Source: Paguma larvata
Lineage: Eukaryota; Chordata; Mammalia; Carnivora; Viverridae
Reading direction: 5' to 3'
Assembly (NCBI GenBank): GCA_030068075.1
Contig: CM057841.1
Coordinates: 39,473,030 to 39,537,029 of the forward strand
DNA length: 64,000 nucleotides
Part shown: piece after piece, positions 33,611 to 45,090 of the stretch
How positions within the stretch are numbered: the first letter of the stretch is position 1
How the letters are laid out: each line of letters starts with the position of its first letter
Program-made: the position numbers and the translations under genes
The notes under the pieces: model-generated
Databases searched by the model: none
What the model was told of the DNA's origin: nothing
Seen by the model: only the letters and a program-made list of their open reading frames with translations

Positions 33611-34368
33611 AAGAGAGGTATGAATTATATATGGAAAAACTATTGAGTTGCTACAGAAAAAGTCTGCAGATGACTCATAAGTGAATTAGGGTTCTTAATT
33701 TTAAATCTGGAAGAAATTATTTATTACCTCCTGACACCTACACATATTCACATTATCATGAAGTTTGGCTATCAAATCCCTCCTTATGAGATCTAAACCA
33801 CACTGTCTTTCCCCCTGCCCGTCAGCCACTAAACCTGGAAGATAATTCCAGAATGTCCATCTAAACTGTTTTTTTTTTTTGATGAAATAAATCAATACAT
33901 AGCATAATATTTGGCTCATGCTATACTTTTAACATATGTTTGTTGAGTTAATCAAAATGTCGACTTGTACCTGAAAATTACCTTGCCTATGTCAGATAAA
34001 ATTTAATGGTCAGATTGTTAAACTGTTGTTTGATGCTTATAATGCCTTTAAGACAATGAATATACCTAAAAAACCATACACATGAAAGAAAGACAATTAA
34101 GCTTTGTACAAATCTACATTTATATCTCTATCTAGGCATATGTATTATGCATATATCTATATGTATATGTATATATCTATGTTTTCCTCAATGTAAATCT
34201 TTGGCAATGTTTTATTTTGTTTTTACATGAGTTCTTAAACACACAAATTAACACTAAATGTGATTTCTACAAAAGTGAAAATTGAATTCTCTCTGGAGAA
34301 TATGTTTATCCTTTACATTAATGCTCAGTTTTTAAAAGGGAATGCTAATGTCATTTTGGAACGTGCCA

Positions 34369-34415
<47 letters not shown>

Positions 34416-35059
34416 TTAATACATTTCTAAATGATAGATGAATTAAGTAACAAATCATTGTTTTAGGCATGGTTTAAAAAAAAAAAAGATTGCTCTGCTG
34501 GGCGTTTCCCATTTGTTTTTCCATATTGACTTTCCTCCCATTTCTCCACTGTTCTTTCCCTGGGAGGCTGGAAAACAGACTGTACTCACAGGCTCCCTTG
34601 ATACTGCTTTGGTTTCAGTTTCAGTGAGTGGAGGAACCGGTAGGAGCGGACAAAGGAAGACAGTAAAGGTATAGATTGTCCACGCTATAGCCCTCAACCA
34701 AAGTTCACTCTTTTAAATTTTCCTCAATTTATACTAATCTGAGTGTTCTACTTGTTTCCTGTTGCTACCCTGAGTGATGTAGGTTGTTGAAGATGGAAGC
34801 AGGGGAAGGAGTTGTTGGTAAACTGAAAGCCACATAAAATGGCCAACATCATGTAGTCAGTACTTAGTACAAATGCATATATTACTAAGTTAAATACTTT
34901 ATGAAAAAATATGTACTATATGACAAAAATATTGCAGTCAAAATTATTCAGATAATTATGGGCCACTGATTTCCCATAATTAATATTAACATGAAAATAT
35001 TAGCCTCACAAGGCATCAAACAAGCTTTGAATATTGTTTCCACTCACTTATTAGTTCCG
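33611..35059. other. Unassigned noncoding DNA with microsatellite
   Basis: No gene recognised. An 11-T run at 33870-33880, a (TA)-rich patch at 34135-34175, and the (GT)22 microsatellite at 34371-34414. Confidence 0.45.
34371..34414. repeat. (GT)22 microsatellite
   Basis: An uninterrupted 44-base GT run after GTGCCAAG and before CTTAATAC. Confidence 0.97.
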
Positions 35060-35200
35060 TTTGTCAGTTTTCTTAATCTGTCTGAGCCTCAGTATATCAT
35101 CTTCGAAGGGGGATATTAATACATGTTTTGTAGGATTGGTTTAAGGATTGTATGAGATAATGCAAATATATCATATTACTTAGCACATGGTACATCCTCA
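35060..35200 (-). mobile_element. MIR remnant, antisense
   Basis: GTTTTCTTAATCTGTCTGAGC, CTCAGTATATCATCTTCGAAG, GGGGGATATTAATACATG, TATGAGATAATGCAAATATA, ACTTAGCACATGGTACATCC follow the inverse MIR order closely. Confidence 0.8.
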
Positions 35201-35444
35201 TTTAAGATGCATACCTTCACGTTCCAAAGAGAATAAAAGAAAAAAGCAAATGTGTTTGTCAAGTATATCAATATATATATGAATATGCCAATGCACATAA
35301 TTATATTCTCCTTCATTTGATCATTAATTCTCTGTTTATAGGTAAAGCTCTTACAAGGGTAAGAGCTATTATTTCTTACTGAGCATTGTTCTTGCTCCTC
35401 TATCACAAGGGTTCTTTGTATTATCTTGTTTTGACTGCTACTTT

Positions 35445-36230
35445 AGTACCTTTATTGAAGTATAATTGACATACAATGCAATTTACATATTTAAAATTGT
35501 ACAGTTTAAAATAAAATAAATTTAAAATATTATTTGATAAGTTCTGAAATATGGATATATCCATGAAACCATAATCACAATCAAGATTATGAATATATCT
35601 ATTGTTCCCAATATTTTCTTCAAGTCACTTTGTAATCCTCCCCTCATCCCCAGGCAGCTATATATTTGTTCTCTGTCACTGTGGATTCTTCTATATTTTT
35701 GAAATTTTTATATAAATAGAATCATACAGTAGGTACTCATTTTTTTATCTGCTACTTTTTCTCAGCAAACTTATTCTGCAGTTTGCTCATATTGTTGCAT
35801 GTGTCAGCGACTCACTCCTTTCACTAGGTATTCCATTGTAGAGCTATGCCATAATTTGTTTATCCATTCATGTACTGATGGATGTTTGGGTTGTTTCTGA
35901 TTTTTGACTGTTACAATAAATCTACTACTAATAATCATGTACAAGTCGTTGTATAGACATACACTTTTATTTTTCTTCCAAAAATACCTAAGAGATATAT
36001 GCCTAAGTCATATGGTTGGTATATGTTTAACTTTTTAAGAAATTGCCAAGCTATTCTACAAAGTGGTTGCATGACTTATACATCCACCAGCACTGGGTGA
36101 GCATTTTGGTTGCCTCAACCTGCCATAGCCAGGCTTTATTCTAAGAATTGTGTAGTAGCATGTATCTGACTGTAGTTTTAATTTACCCCTAACAGATAAT
36201 GACATTAAGCTTTTTTTTTTTTTCCTCAGA
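35445..36230 (-). mobile_element. Old LINE-1 3' end, antisense
   Basis: TTTATTGAAGTATAATTGACA, AATGCAATTTACATATTTAAA, ATAAATAGAATCATACAGTA, CATATTGTTGCATGTGTCAG, GGTATTCCATTGTAGAGC, TTTGTTTATCCATTCATGTAC, TGGATGTTTGGGTTGTTTCTG, AAAGTGGTTGCATGACTTAT follow the canonical antisense L1ME/L1MC 3' order. A 12-T run lies near 36211. Confidence 0.85.
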
Positions 36231-36339
36231 AGATGATGAGTAACTCTCAATAACTAATACCCAATTCACATCACATTAGAGGAAAATTGTAAAGTCTCGA
36301 AGGTTTAAATTAAAATTTTAGTATAGAGTTCAGTTCTTA

Positions 36340-36613
36340 TATATTGTTGTTGCTTAATTCAATTTATTTAAATGACAGCAACAACAGTTCACACATTTCT
36401 CCCACACCTAACTCCCTGGCTCTAGCAACCACCAAACAGTCATCTATATCTATAAACTTGGTTTTATTTTGTATTGCCAGTTTCCACATGTAAGTGAGAT
36501 CATACGGTATTTGTCTTTCTCCGTCTGACTTATTTCACTTAGCATAATGCCCTTGAGGTCCATCCATGCTGTTGCAAATGTCAAGATTTTACTCTTTTTT
36601 ATGACTAAATGAT

Positions 36614-36660
<47 letters not shown>

Positions 36661-36770
36661 TTCCTTATGCATTTGCCCATCAACAGGCACTTAGATTGTT
36701 TCCAGATGTTGGCTAGTATAAAGAATGAATGAATATGGGGGTGCCTATATCATTTAGGGTTAGTGTTTTC
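36340..36770 (-). mobile_element. LINE-1 3' end, antisense, with embedded CA microsatellite
   Basis: TTTCCACATGTAAGTGAGATC, ATACGGTATTTGTCTTTCTC, TTATTTCACTTAGCATAATGC, TGAGGTCCATCCATGCTGTTG, then after the CA run CCATCAACAGGCACTTAGATT, GTTTCCAGATGTTGGC. Same orientation as its neighbour but a separate, overlapping portion of L1 3' end, so a second element. Confidence 0.85.
36615..36658. repeat. (CA)22 microsatellite
   Basis: An uninterrupted 44-base CA run inside the antisense L1, at the spot where L1 normally reads 'ATTCCATTGTATATATATACCACA'. It has therefore probably expanded from the L1's own TA/CA seed. Confidence 0.96.
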
Positions 36771-37926
36771 ATTATGTTATTTTAAGAGAGTTTTAGAAGG
36801 CAAATGTCTTACAATGCTCACCTATATAAAGAATTCAATTCAGTCCACACAGTACCCAAGCTTATTTGCTTTTACTATTTCAAGGAAAATTTTATAAAAC
36901 AAAATTAATTTTAGAAGACTGTCTCTAAGACCCAGAGACTAGTATAAATCCAGACCATACATGAGTCACAAAACCTAACTCAAATTTACGTATGTGCTAG
37001 AGAGACTTAGTGGATTCACATAACTAAAATTTCTAGGAACTTCTGACAAGGCCAGAGCCTACTCATTCAGTCGCCGAGATTTTTCTTGCTCCATGTCTTG
37101 GCTCTGCTTTCCTCTGCCATTACTTGACTCACAGGAAAGCTTTACCTCTGAAGACACAAAAATATTTACCTCTTAGAAAGAGATTTTTATTCTTCCTACC
37201 CACCACTGCTGCATAGAAGAAAGCACAACTTTCCAAACAGTACAACTGATGGTTCTAAGGTAGATCATTATTGTCCAGACCTGGGCAATCTTTCCATTCT
37301 TGAGCCCTAGCCAGGATTGTCTTAGGCTCTAATTAGAATGAAAAAAAAGGGGGAGGGAAGAGAGCGAGAACTCTAACTTTGCCTACATGTAAGAAAAAGT
37401 CTATAACCAAAGGATGTTAACATGGTAATTAAAAACAAAACAAAACAAAAACATGCCCACCATAAGGCATTCTTTGTTGACAAACAATTCCTACTAATCA
37501 CATCTCTATAAGATATTTGGCTATTACGTTGTCTGATTCTACTCCATTAATTGTATTTTGAGTCACTGAATTACAGCTCTAACACCCTGGGGTCAGATTA
37601 CTTGTTAGTTCTTCTAAGCAAGGTTATCAATTACATTTCCAAAAACTGCTTTGGAGTAGTTAAGTGATTCCTGAGGCATACGATAAAGAAAACACAACTG
37701 ATCCCTTTTACTCTCAAATGCAAGCGTTTGTGTTCCTGAAACCGGTAGTGAACCAGTTCCTGAAACCGTAGTGAACCAGTAGTATCACTAAGTCAGCAGT
37801 CTTTAACCTTCTAGTTTCAGCTTTGACATGTAAAGACTTTGACACTCATTACTCCCATCCCTAAAACCAGAAAAAAATGAACAAACTAGAAATCAATTAC
37901 TTTCTTTAGTAACATTCTGAAATCTG
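36771..37926. other. Unassigned noncoding DNA with a short tandem duplication
   Basis: No gene or family recognised. A ~24-bp tandem duplication at 37733-37779: TCCTGAAACCGGTAGTGAAC, then TCCTGAAACCGTAGTGAACC. (AAAAC)n occurs near 37432-37452. Confidence 0.5.
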
Positions 37927-38144
37927 GAGCACCCAGGTGGCTCTTTCAGTTCAGCGTCTGACCCCTGATTTTGGCTCAGGTCATGATCCCACTGTTTCTG
38001 AGTTTGAGCCCTGCATCAGACTCTGCACTGACAGTGTGGAGTCCTCTTTGGATTCTCTCTCTCTCCCTCTCTCTCTGTCCCTCCCCCATTTGTGTTGTCT
38101 CTCTCTCTCTCAGTCTCTCTCAGATAAATAAATTTTAATAAAAA
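37927..38144 (+). mobile_element. CanSINE with diverged TSD
   Basis: GAGCACCCAGGTGGCTCTTTC, TCTGACCCCTGATTTTGGCTC, TGACAGTGTGGAGTCCTCTTT, a long CT tract (38056-38125), and AGATAAATAAATTTTAATAAA. The TSD is approximate: TTCTGAAATCTGG (37913-37925) and TTCTAAATTCTGG (38147-38159). Confidence 0.92.
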
Positions 38145-38679
38145 AGTTCTAAATTCTGGAAAGACAGGTGAATTCAAAGTGTCACAATAGAGATCTGGCT
38201 ACTTAAGGTGAATGTAACTGGAACCATAAACCAAAAGAACATCTAACTGGTAATTTTGACTACTTGTTAGAGGCTGAGTGTAGACTTGGGTGACAGGGAG
38301 GAACTGTAAGGGGAGGCAGTCTGAGGGAGCTTCCCAAGTTTTCCTGGATTTACTTCCAGGAGCCCTAACACGTTTCCATGGCAAGGAGTCAAGAAAGATC
38401 TCTGGCAAGGAGAATGGAGAATAAACATTGTCAAATATTGCTGAAGCATTCTGTATAACAAAGGACAACTTTTTAGGGAAAAGGGTTTACCAGAGCCTAA
38501 TCTCCCAACTGTTACAATCTACAGTAATGTGAGAAGGGAAGTACTACTTTTACGGTCTACAGTAGCTTTCCTGTCTCAACAATGATGGACAAATATAAGA
38601 ACTACTTGTGAAGACCACTGTCTAGGGGTATAGGTCTACTAAAGACTGATATTTAATAATGATATTATGAATATTTATA
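38145..38679. other. Unassigned noncoding DNA
   Basis: No gene or family identified. Two overlapping minus-strand frames (38199-38468) have no recognised domain. Confidence 0.45.
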
Positions 38680-39787
38680 AAAAAACTGTAATATTTATAA
38701 GGAAATACAAAAACAAATTTAGAATAACCAACAAAATACTGAAAAGAGGAGCAAGAGGAGGAGGGGAAGAAAGTTGGAGGGTTCACATTATCCTTTTTCG
38801 AGATTTATTATAAAACTACAATGATTTAGACAATGTAGTGTTGGTGAAACAAGAGGTGCCTATATTAGTGGAAAAGAACAGAGACCCCAGAAATAGACCC
38901 ACACATGTATAGTCACCTAATGTCTGACTGAGAAGGAAGTCACTCAATACAACATTTATAGTCACTTCAAGAAATGATGATAGAGCAACCCTATATCCAT
39001 ATGCAAAAAGTTGAGCTAACACAGATCGCATACTTTTCACAAAAATGAAATAAAAATGGACCATAGATCTAAATAAAAATGGGTAACTAAAAAACAGTTA
39101 GAAGGAAACACAGAAGAGAATTTTGAGGATCTTAGATTTGGCAATGAGATGTGTATACAACAGTAGAACATAAAATATGAGAGCAAAAATCAATACAATG
39201 GACTTCATTATCGCAAATTCTGCTCTGTGAAAGACACTATTAAAAGAATGAAAGGAAGTAACAGTCTGAGACAAATTATTTGCAAAATCATATCTGACAA
39301 AGGCTATATATCCACGATGTACAGATAACCTTAATTAACAACGATAAGGGGGAAATGGGCAAAATATCAGAACAGACACCTTAGAAAAGAATATGTGCAG
39401 ATAGAAAATAAGCATCATTTTTCATTAGGGAACTGCCAGTTCAAACAAGGTATCACTTCGCATTTAGTAGAATGCTTGAATTAGCCCCAAAACTGACAAT
39501 ATCTACTAATGCACAGGAGGAGAAGCAATAGTAACTTGCATTCTTTTGCTGTTGAGACTGCAAAATGGTAAAGCTACCTGAAAAGTAGTTTGAAATTTTG
39601 TTATAAAGCAAAATATCATCTTAACTTATGAACCAGCAGTCATGATTTCCATCTAATTAATTTGAAAATTTACGTACACATAAAAACTCACATGAAAAAT
39701 GCGAATGAAGCCAGTCTAAAAAAGACTACATCCTTATGCTCTCAACTGCATTTCAGGAAACTGTAAGAATAGTAAAACAACAACAAT

Positions 39788-39811
39788 AGCAGCAGCAGCA
39801 GCAGCAGCAGC
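39788..39811. repeat. (AGC)8 trinucleotide repeat
   Basis: Eight perfect AGC units in the old L1 3' UTR, where the host sequence is CAACAACAAT. It is noncoding. Confidence 0.95.
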
Positions 39812-40459
39812 AACCATTAGTGGTTCCTATGGGTTTGGGAAGGGGGCTGGGATAACACAGATGAAGCACAAAGAATTTTTTGTGTAAAACTCTTCTATAT
39901 GATACCTTAATGTTTGATTCATAACACTGTGCTTTTGTTAAAAGCCACAGAATTTAGCACAAAGAATGAAAATTAATGTATACAAATTAAAAAAAATCAT
40001 TTATAATGCCATGAAATCCTTGGATGTAATAGAGAATATGACAAAACAGCTGTATCGCAAACTATATCACAAATATATGAAACAACCTCAGTGAAGGATG
40101 TGGGGCAAAAAGATGATGACCTAAGTAACTGAAAATGAGTGGAATCTTTAGAAAGTGTACATAAGAAGTGTACTGTAGTTCTCATGAGGATACAGGTTAA
40201 CAATAATGATATTGCTTTACACATATACTGAAAATGAACAAGTATGTAAATAAATGGCCAATGATAGTACCCAGATTACTCACTGTGGGACAGGGAGGCT
40301 AATGACAGACAAAGAGAAGAGGCTAGAATGATCTTTGTGGTAATGGATTTGAGTTGGAGAGATCAGTATGAACTCAGATATAACTATAAATCCTAGTTTA
40401 GTGTATACAGATATATCTCCATGCTTTATCAGCTGGCGTGTCTAAAGGTATTGTTTAAA

Positions 40460-40650
40460 GGTTATTTATTTCTTTTGAGTGAGAGAGAGAGCAAGTGGAA
40501 ACAGGGGAGGGGCAGGGAGAGAGAGAGAGGGAGAGAGGGAGAGAGAGAGAGAATCACAAATGGGGCTTGAACCCACAGACCAGCGAGATGATGACTTCAG
40601 CTGAAATCAAGAGTTGGATGCTCAATTGACTGAGCCACCAAAGTGTTCCT
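40460..40650 (-). mobile_element. CanSINE, antisense, with GA-rich expansion
   Basis: TTATTTATTTCTTTTGAGTGA, a GA-rich block (40495-40551, GGGAGAGAGAGAGAGGGAGAG), ATGGGGCTTGAACCCACAGAC, and TGACTGAGCCACCAAAGTGTT at the end. The spacer that normally carries 'GAAGCAGGCTCCAGGCTCTGAG' is deleted, so the GA tract joins directly to the head half. Confidence 0.85.
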
Positions 40651-41908
40651 AGAAGAATTAATACTGTCGCACCAATGATCACACCTACCACCCAAAACTA
40701 GGTTTCAAATACCATTCTCCAATATAAGAAACAAGGACTCCTTGGAGGAACTGTTGATTCTGAGACATGAAAGGAGTCATACAAGATGATCTTCAAACAA
40801 TTTCTTGTAGTAAGAAAAAGTAAGAAAGTGCTGAAATAATTTTTTTAAAAAAGGCCCTCAATAATGACAGTACATTAGAGAGAAATGGGAGCCAAATGAA
40901 AGAGTTCCCAATGGTCAACACCAAAATGTTTTGAAAAACATAAGATAATAGGACTGGATTAAAATCCAAAGTATAGAATAAAAATCAATGAGTGTATACT
41001 TGTATACGTAAATCACTGATTTAATAAATAAATTGGGGAGAGGAAACAAATATCCTGCACAGAATACCAAATAATATATAGATACTCTACCCTCAAAGAA
41101 GTGGAACATAACTCCCCATTTCCTTAAATGCCAGGTATATATAACCCTTTCTTTCCAAGTAGTTCAGTATGAAAAAGCAGAGGAAAAGAGACACTACAGT
41201 GGAGAAAGCTGACATACTACCTCAGCCAGGTGATCAAGGGAAACACCAAAGGTAATAAATCATGTTTATATGTGCCCTTGATATATGATTAAAATGGTCT
41301 TTACCTTTGGAAATTCCTCCCCAAATCCACAGTCTCAGTCTAATCATGAAGAAAATATCAAACAAATCCCAACTGAAGGGCATTCTATAAAATACTTCAC
41401 CAGTACTCTCCAAAACTCAAGATCATCAAAAACAAGGAAAGTTTTGAGAAACCGTCACAGCCAAGAGGAGCCTAATGTTGCCTTATGAGCAAATGTAGTA
41501 TGATATTCTGATGGAATCCTAGAGCAGAAAAAAAAAATAAACAAAGGAGAAAAAAATAGGAATAAAGTATTGATTTTAGTTAACATATCAATAATGATTC
41601 ATTAATTATGCTGTAGTAATACAAGATGTTGATAATCAGAGACATTAGGTTCTGGGTTATAGACTCTCTCTGTATTTCCTTGGCAATTTTTCAATAAATC
41701 TAACACTTTTATAAAATTAAATTTTTATTTTGAAATGTTAGTGGATAAATACTGAAATCATTTGATACATGGTATGAAGTTAATGATACATTCTATAAGT
41801 TGTGATGATATGAGGCAATCTATTTTGACCACTGTTATGAAACCAGCAGCTGTTTCTTTGAAAAAATTAATAAAATTGATAACCCTTTAGCCAGACTTAA
41901 CAAAAAAT

Positions 41909-41931
41909 AGAGAGAGAGAGAGAGAGAGAGA
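41909..41931. repeat. (AG)n microsatellite in L1
   Basis: A perfect AG run of about 11 units, replacing the AAAAAGAAAAAGGAAAGG stretch expected in L1 ORF2 at this place. Confidence 0.93.
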
Positions 41932-43465
41932 TCCCATATAAAAAAAATCACAAATGAGAGAGAAGAAATAACAACACCAGGAAATACAATTTTAAGAGAA
42001 TATTATGAAAGACTATATGCCAAAAAATTGGACAACCCGAAAGAAATGGATAAATTCCTACAAACATATAAACTACCAAAACTGAAACAGGTATAAAGAG
42101 AAAACTTGAACAAACCAACAACCAGCAAAAAAATTCACTCAGTAAACTAAAATTCTCAACAGAAAGCCAGGGCCAAATAGCTTCACAGGCAAATTCTACC
42201 AAACATTTAAAGATGAGTTAATACCGATTCTTCTCAAAGTATTCCAAAAAATAGAAAAGGAAGGAAAACTTCCAATTTCATCTATGAGGGGGATATTAAC
42301 CTGATACCAAACCCAGATAAAGACTCCACTAAAAATGAGAACTACAGGACAATGTCCCTGATGAACCTGGATGCAAAAATTCTCAATAAAATACTAGCAA
42401 ACTGAATCAAACAACACATTAAAGGAATTGTTCCCCACAATCAAGTAGGATTTATTCCTGGTTGCAAGGATGGTTCAACATTCACAAATCAATCAATGTG
42501 ATACACAGCATTAAATAAAGGATAAGAACCATATGATTATTTCAATAGAAGCAGAAAAAGCATTTGACAAAGTACAGCATCCATTCATGATTAAAAAATC
42601 TATTCCAAGTAGATTTAGAGGGAAGATACATTAAGATAATAAAGGCCATTTATGAAAAACCCACAGCTAGTATCAATCTCAATGGGGATGATAAAAAACT
42701 ACACCAACTATCTGTTAGAATTGATAAGCAAATTCAGTAAAGTCACAGGACACAAAGTCAACGTATAGTTATCTGTCACATTTCTATACACCAATAATGA
42801 AGCAGCCGAAAGAGAAATTAAGGAATCGATCCCATTTATAATAGCACCAAAAACAATAAAATACCTAGGAATAAACCTAACCAAAGAGGTGAAAGACCTG
42901 TACTCTGAAAACTACAAAACACTAATGAGAGAAATTAAAATTAAAAATTAAAAATGACGTAAAGAAACATAAAAAACTTCCAAGCTCATGGATTGGAAAA
43001 ACAAGTATTTTTTAAATGTGTATACTACCCAAAGGAATACACGCATTTAATGCAATCTCTATAAAAATACTGAGAGAATTTTCCTCAGACCTAGAACAAA
43101 CAATCCTAAAATTTACATGGAACCACAAAAGAAACTAAATGGCCAAAGCAACTTTGAAAAAGAAAAATAAAATAAAGGCATCGCAATTCTGGACTCCAAA
43201 TTTTATTACAAAGCTATAGTGATCAAAGCGGTGTGGTACTGAGACAAAAACAGACACATAGATCAGTGGAACAGAACAGAAAACTCAGAAATGATCCCAT
43301 AATGGTATGGTCCACAAAGCAGGAAAGAATATCCAATGGGAAAGACAGTCTTTTCAAAAAATGGTGTTGGTAACAGTGGATACCGACATGCAAAAGAATG
43401 AAACTAAACCACTTTTGTACACCATGTATAAAAATAAACCAGATGGATTAAAGACCTAAATGTGA

Positions 43466-43680
43466 TGGGCACCTGGGTAGCTCAGTTACTTAAGCATCCA
43501 ACTTTGGCTCAGGTCATGATCTCATCGTTCTTGAGTTTGAGCCCTGCAGTGGGCTCTGTTCTGGCAGCTCAGAGACTAGAACTTGCTTGGATACTGTGTC
43601 TCCCTCTCTCTCTGTCCCTCCCCCACTTGCATTCTGTCTCTCTTACCCTCTCTCTCAAATATAAACATTAAAAAATTTTT
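43466..43680 (+). mobile_element. SINEC_Fc: CanSINE (SINEC_Fc), left arm of an inverted pair
   Basis: TGGGCACCTGGGTAGCTCAG, TTACTTAAGCATCCAACTTTG, CAGCTCAGAGACTAGAAC, a CT tract, then CAAATATAAACATTAAAAA. The L1 target TAAAGACCTAAATGTGA is duplicated at 43449-43465 and, beyond the second SINE, at 43911-43927. The TSD therefore encloses both SINEs, and this one came first. Confidence 0.95.
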
Positions 43681-43685
43681 TTAAA

Positions 43686-43882
43686 CGTTTATTTATTTTT
43701 GACAGAGAGACAGCACGAGAGCAGGGAAAGGGCAGAGAGAGAGGGAGACACAGAATCTGAAGCAGGCTCCAAGCTCTGAGTTCTCAGCACAGAGCCTGAC
43801 GTGGGGCTCGAACCCACAGACTGTGAGATCATGACCTGAGCTGAAGTCGGCTGCTCAACTGACTGAGCCACCCAGGTGCCCC
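43686..43882 (-). mobile_element. SINEC_Fc: CanSINE (SINEC_Fc), antisense, inserted into the tail of the previous SINE
   Basis: CGTTTATTTATTTTTGACAG, AGGGCAGAGAGAGAGGGAGAC, GAAGCAGGCTCCAAGCTCTGA, GACGTGGGGCTCGAACCCAC, ending TGAGCCACCCAGGTGCCCC. Flanking AAATTTTTTT/AAAGTTTTTTT sequence is a plausible short TSD in the first element's A-tail. The rest of the first tail continues to 43910. Confidence 0.95.
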
Positions 43883-44689
43883 TAAAAGTTTTTTTAAAAA
43901 TAAAAATAAATAAAGACCTAAATGTGAGAATTCAAACCATGAAAATTCTAGAGGAGAACACAGACAGTAACCTCTTTGACATCAGCCATAGCAACTTCTT
44001 TCTAGATACATCTATTGAGGCAAGTGAAACAAAAGCAAAAATGACCTATTGGTACTCCATCGACATGAAACGCTTCTGCACAGTGAAGGAAATAATCAAC
44101 AAAACTAAAAGGCAATCTATGGAATGGGAGAAGACATTTGCAAATTACGTATCTGACAAAGGGAAAGTATCTAAAACATATGAAGAACTTGTAAAACCCA
44201 ATCAAAAAAATGAATAGTCCATTGAAAAAATGAGAAGACATGAATAGACATTTCTCTAAAGACATACAGACGGCCAATGCAGACATGAAAAGATGCTCCA
44301 CATCGCTCATCATCAGGGGAACTCAAATCAAATCTATAATGAGATATTACCTGACACCTATCAGAATGGCTAAAATCAACAACTCAAGAAACTAGAGATG
44401 CTGGCAAGGATGTAGAGAAAAGGAAACCCTCTTGCACTATGGGGAAGAATGCAAACTAGTACAGATAACTCTGGAAAAACAGTGGAGATACCTCAGAAAG
44501 GTAAAAACAGAACTATCCTATGATCCAGCAACTGCACTACTAAAAAATACCAAAAATATTAATAGTAATTCAAAGGAATACAGTTACTCCGGTGTATATA
44601 GCAGTATTATCCACAATATCCAAACTATGGAAACAGCCCATGTGTCCATCAATTGATGAAGGGCTAAAGATGGCATTCACATATACACA

Positions 44690-44733
44690 AACATTCACAC
44701 ACACACAGACACACAGACACACACACACACACT
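44690..44733. repeat. Imperfect (CA)n microsatellite in L1
   Basis: CATTCACACACACACAGACAC, ACAGACACACACACACACAC. Again at the L1 position of the TATATA/CACA seed (compare 36615). Confidence 0.9.
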
Positions 44734-45090
44734 AGAATATTACTCAACCATAAAAAAGAATGAAATCTTGCTATTTGCATGGATGGATGCAATGGCATGG
44801 ATGGATCTAGAGAGTATTATGCTAAGTGAAATAAGTCAGTCAGAGAAAGACTGGGGGGGGGTGGGGTGCAAACCTAATCAGAGACTCTTAACTATGGAGA
44901 ACACACTGATGGTTACAGTGTGGAGGTGCAGGTGGTGAGAAACAGGTGATGGGGATTAAGGAGTGCACTTGTGATGAGCAGCAGGTGTTGTATGAAAGTT
45001 TTGAATCATTATATTGCATGCCTGAAACGGATATGCTGTATGTTAACTAATTGGAATTTAAATAATAACTTAAAAATAAATAAAAATGAA

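Larger units (their letters stand above)
38680..41720 (+). mobile_element. Old LINE-1 ORF2 C-terminus and L1ME-type 3' UTR (one or two elements)
   Basis: ORF2 C-terminal phrases run 38780-39620 (TTATTATAAAACTACAATGAT, GAGACCCCAGAAATAGACCC, TGGACTTCATTATCGC, CTCTGTGAAAGACACTATTAA). 3' UTR phrases follow (CATTAGTGGTTCCTATGGGTT, ATGATACCTTAATG, GGGACAGGGAGGCTAATGAC). From 40720 comes a long L1ME-type tail: AAGAAACAAGGACTCCTTGGA, GAGAGAAATGGGAGCCAAATG, CTACCTCAGCCAGGTGATCAA, TCACAGCCAAGAGGAGCC. A CanSINE splits it at 40460-40650. A second L1 boundary near 40240 is possible. Dead copy. Confidence 0.8.
41845..45090 (+). mobile_element. Carnivore LINE-1, 5'-truncated, ORF2 with internal deletion, through the 3' UTR
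   Basis: It starts inside ORF2 (CTGTTTCTTTGAAAAAATTAA). It then reads through the RT domain (AATCAAGTAGGATTTATTCCT, GCAGAAAAAGCATTTGACAAA), the C-terminal domain (44000-44210: KRQSMEWEKTFANYVSDKG and neighbours) and the carnivore 3' UTR (AAGGAGTGCACTTGTGATGAG, CTGTATGTTAACTAATTGG), to an A-rich tail. Near 42697 the sequence jumps from CTCAATGGGGATGATAAAAAA to the 'ctgttagaattgataag' region. About a couple of hundred bases are lost, including the catalytic FADD/YADD block. Stops and frameshifts are present, so it is inactive. Two CanSINEs and several simple repeats are inserted. Confidence 0.88.

Noticed and set aside
39788..39811. Polyglutamine-type CAG repeat
   Set aside because: It lies in an L1 3' UTR remnant and not in any open frame of note.
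43876..44217. 113-codon plus-strand frame as a gene
   Set aside because: Its body is L1 ORF2 C-terminal coding sequence, and its N-terminus is the SINE head plus A-tail.
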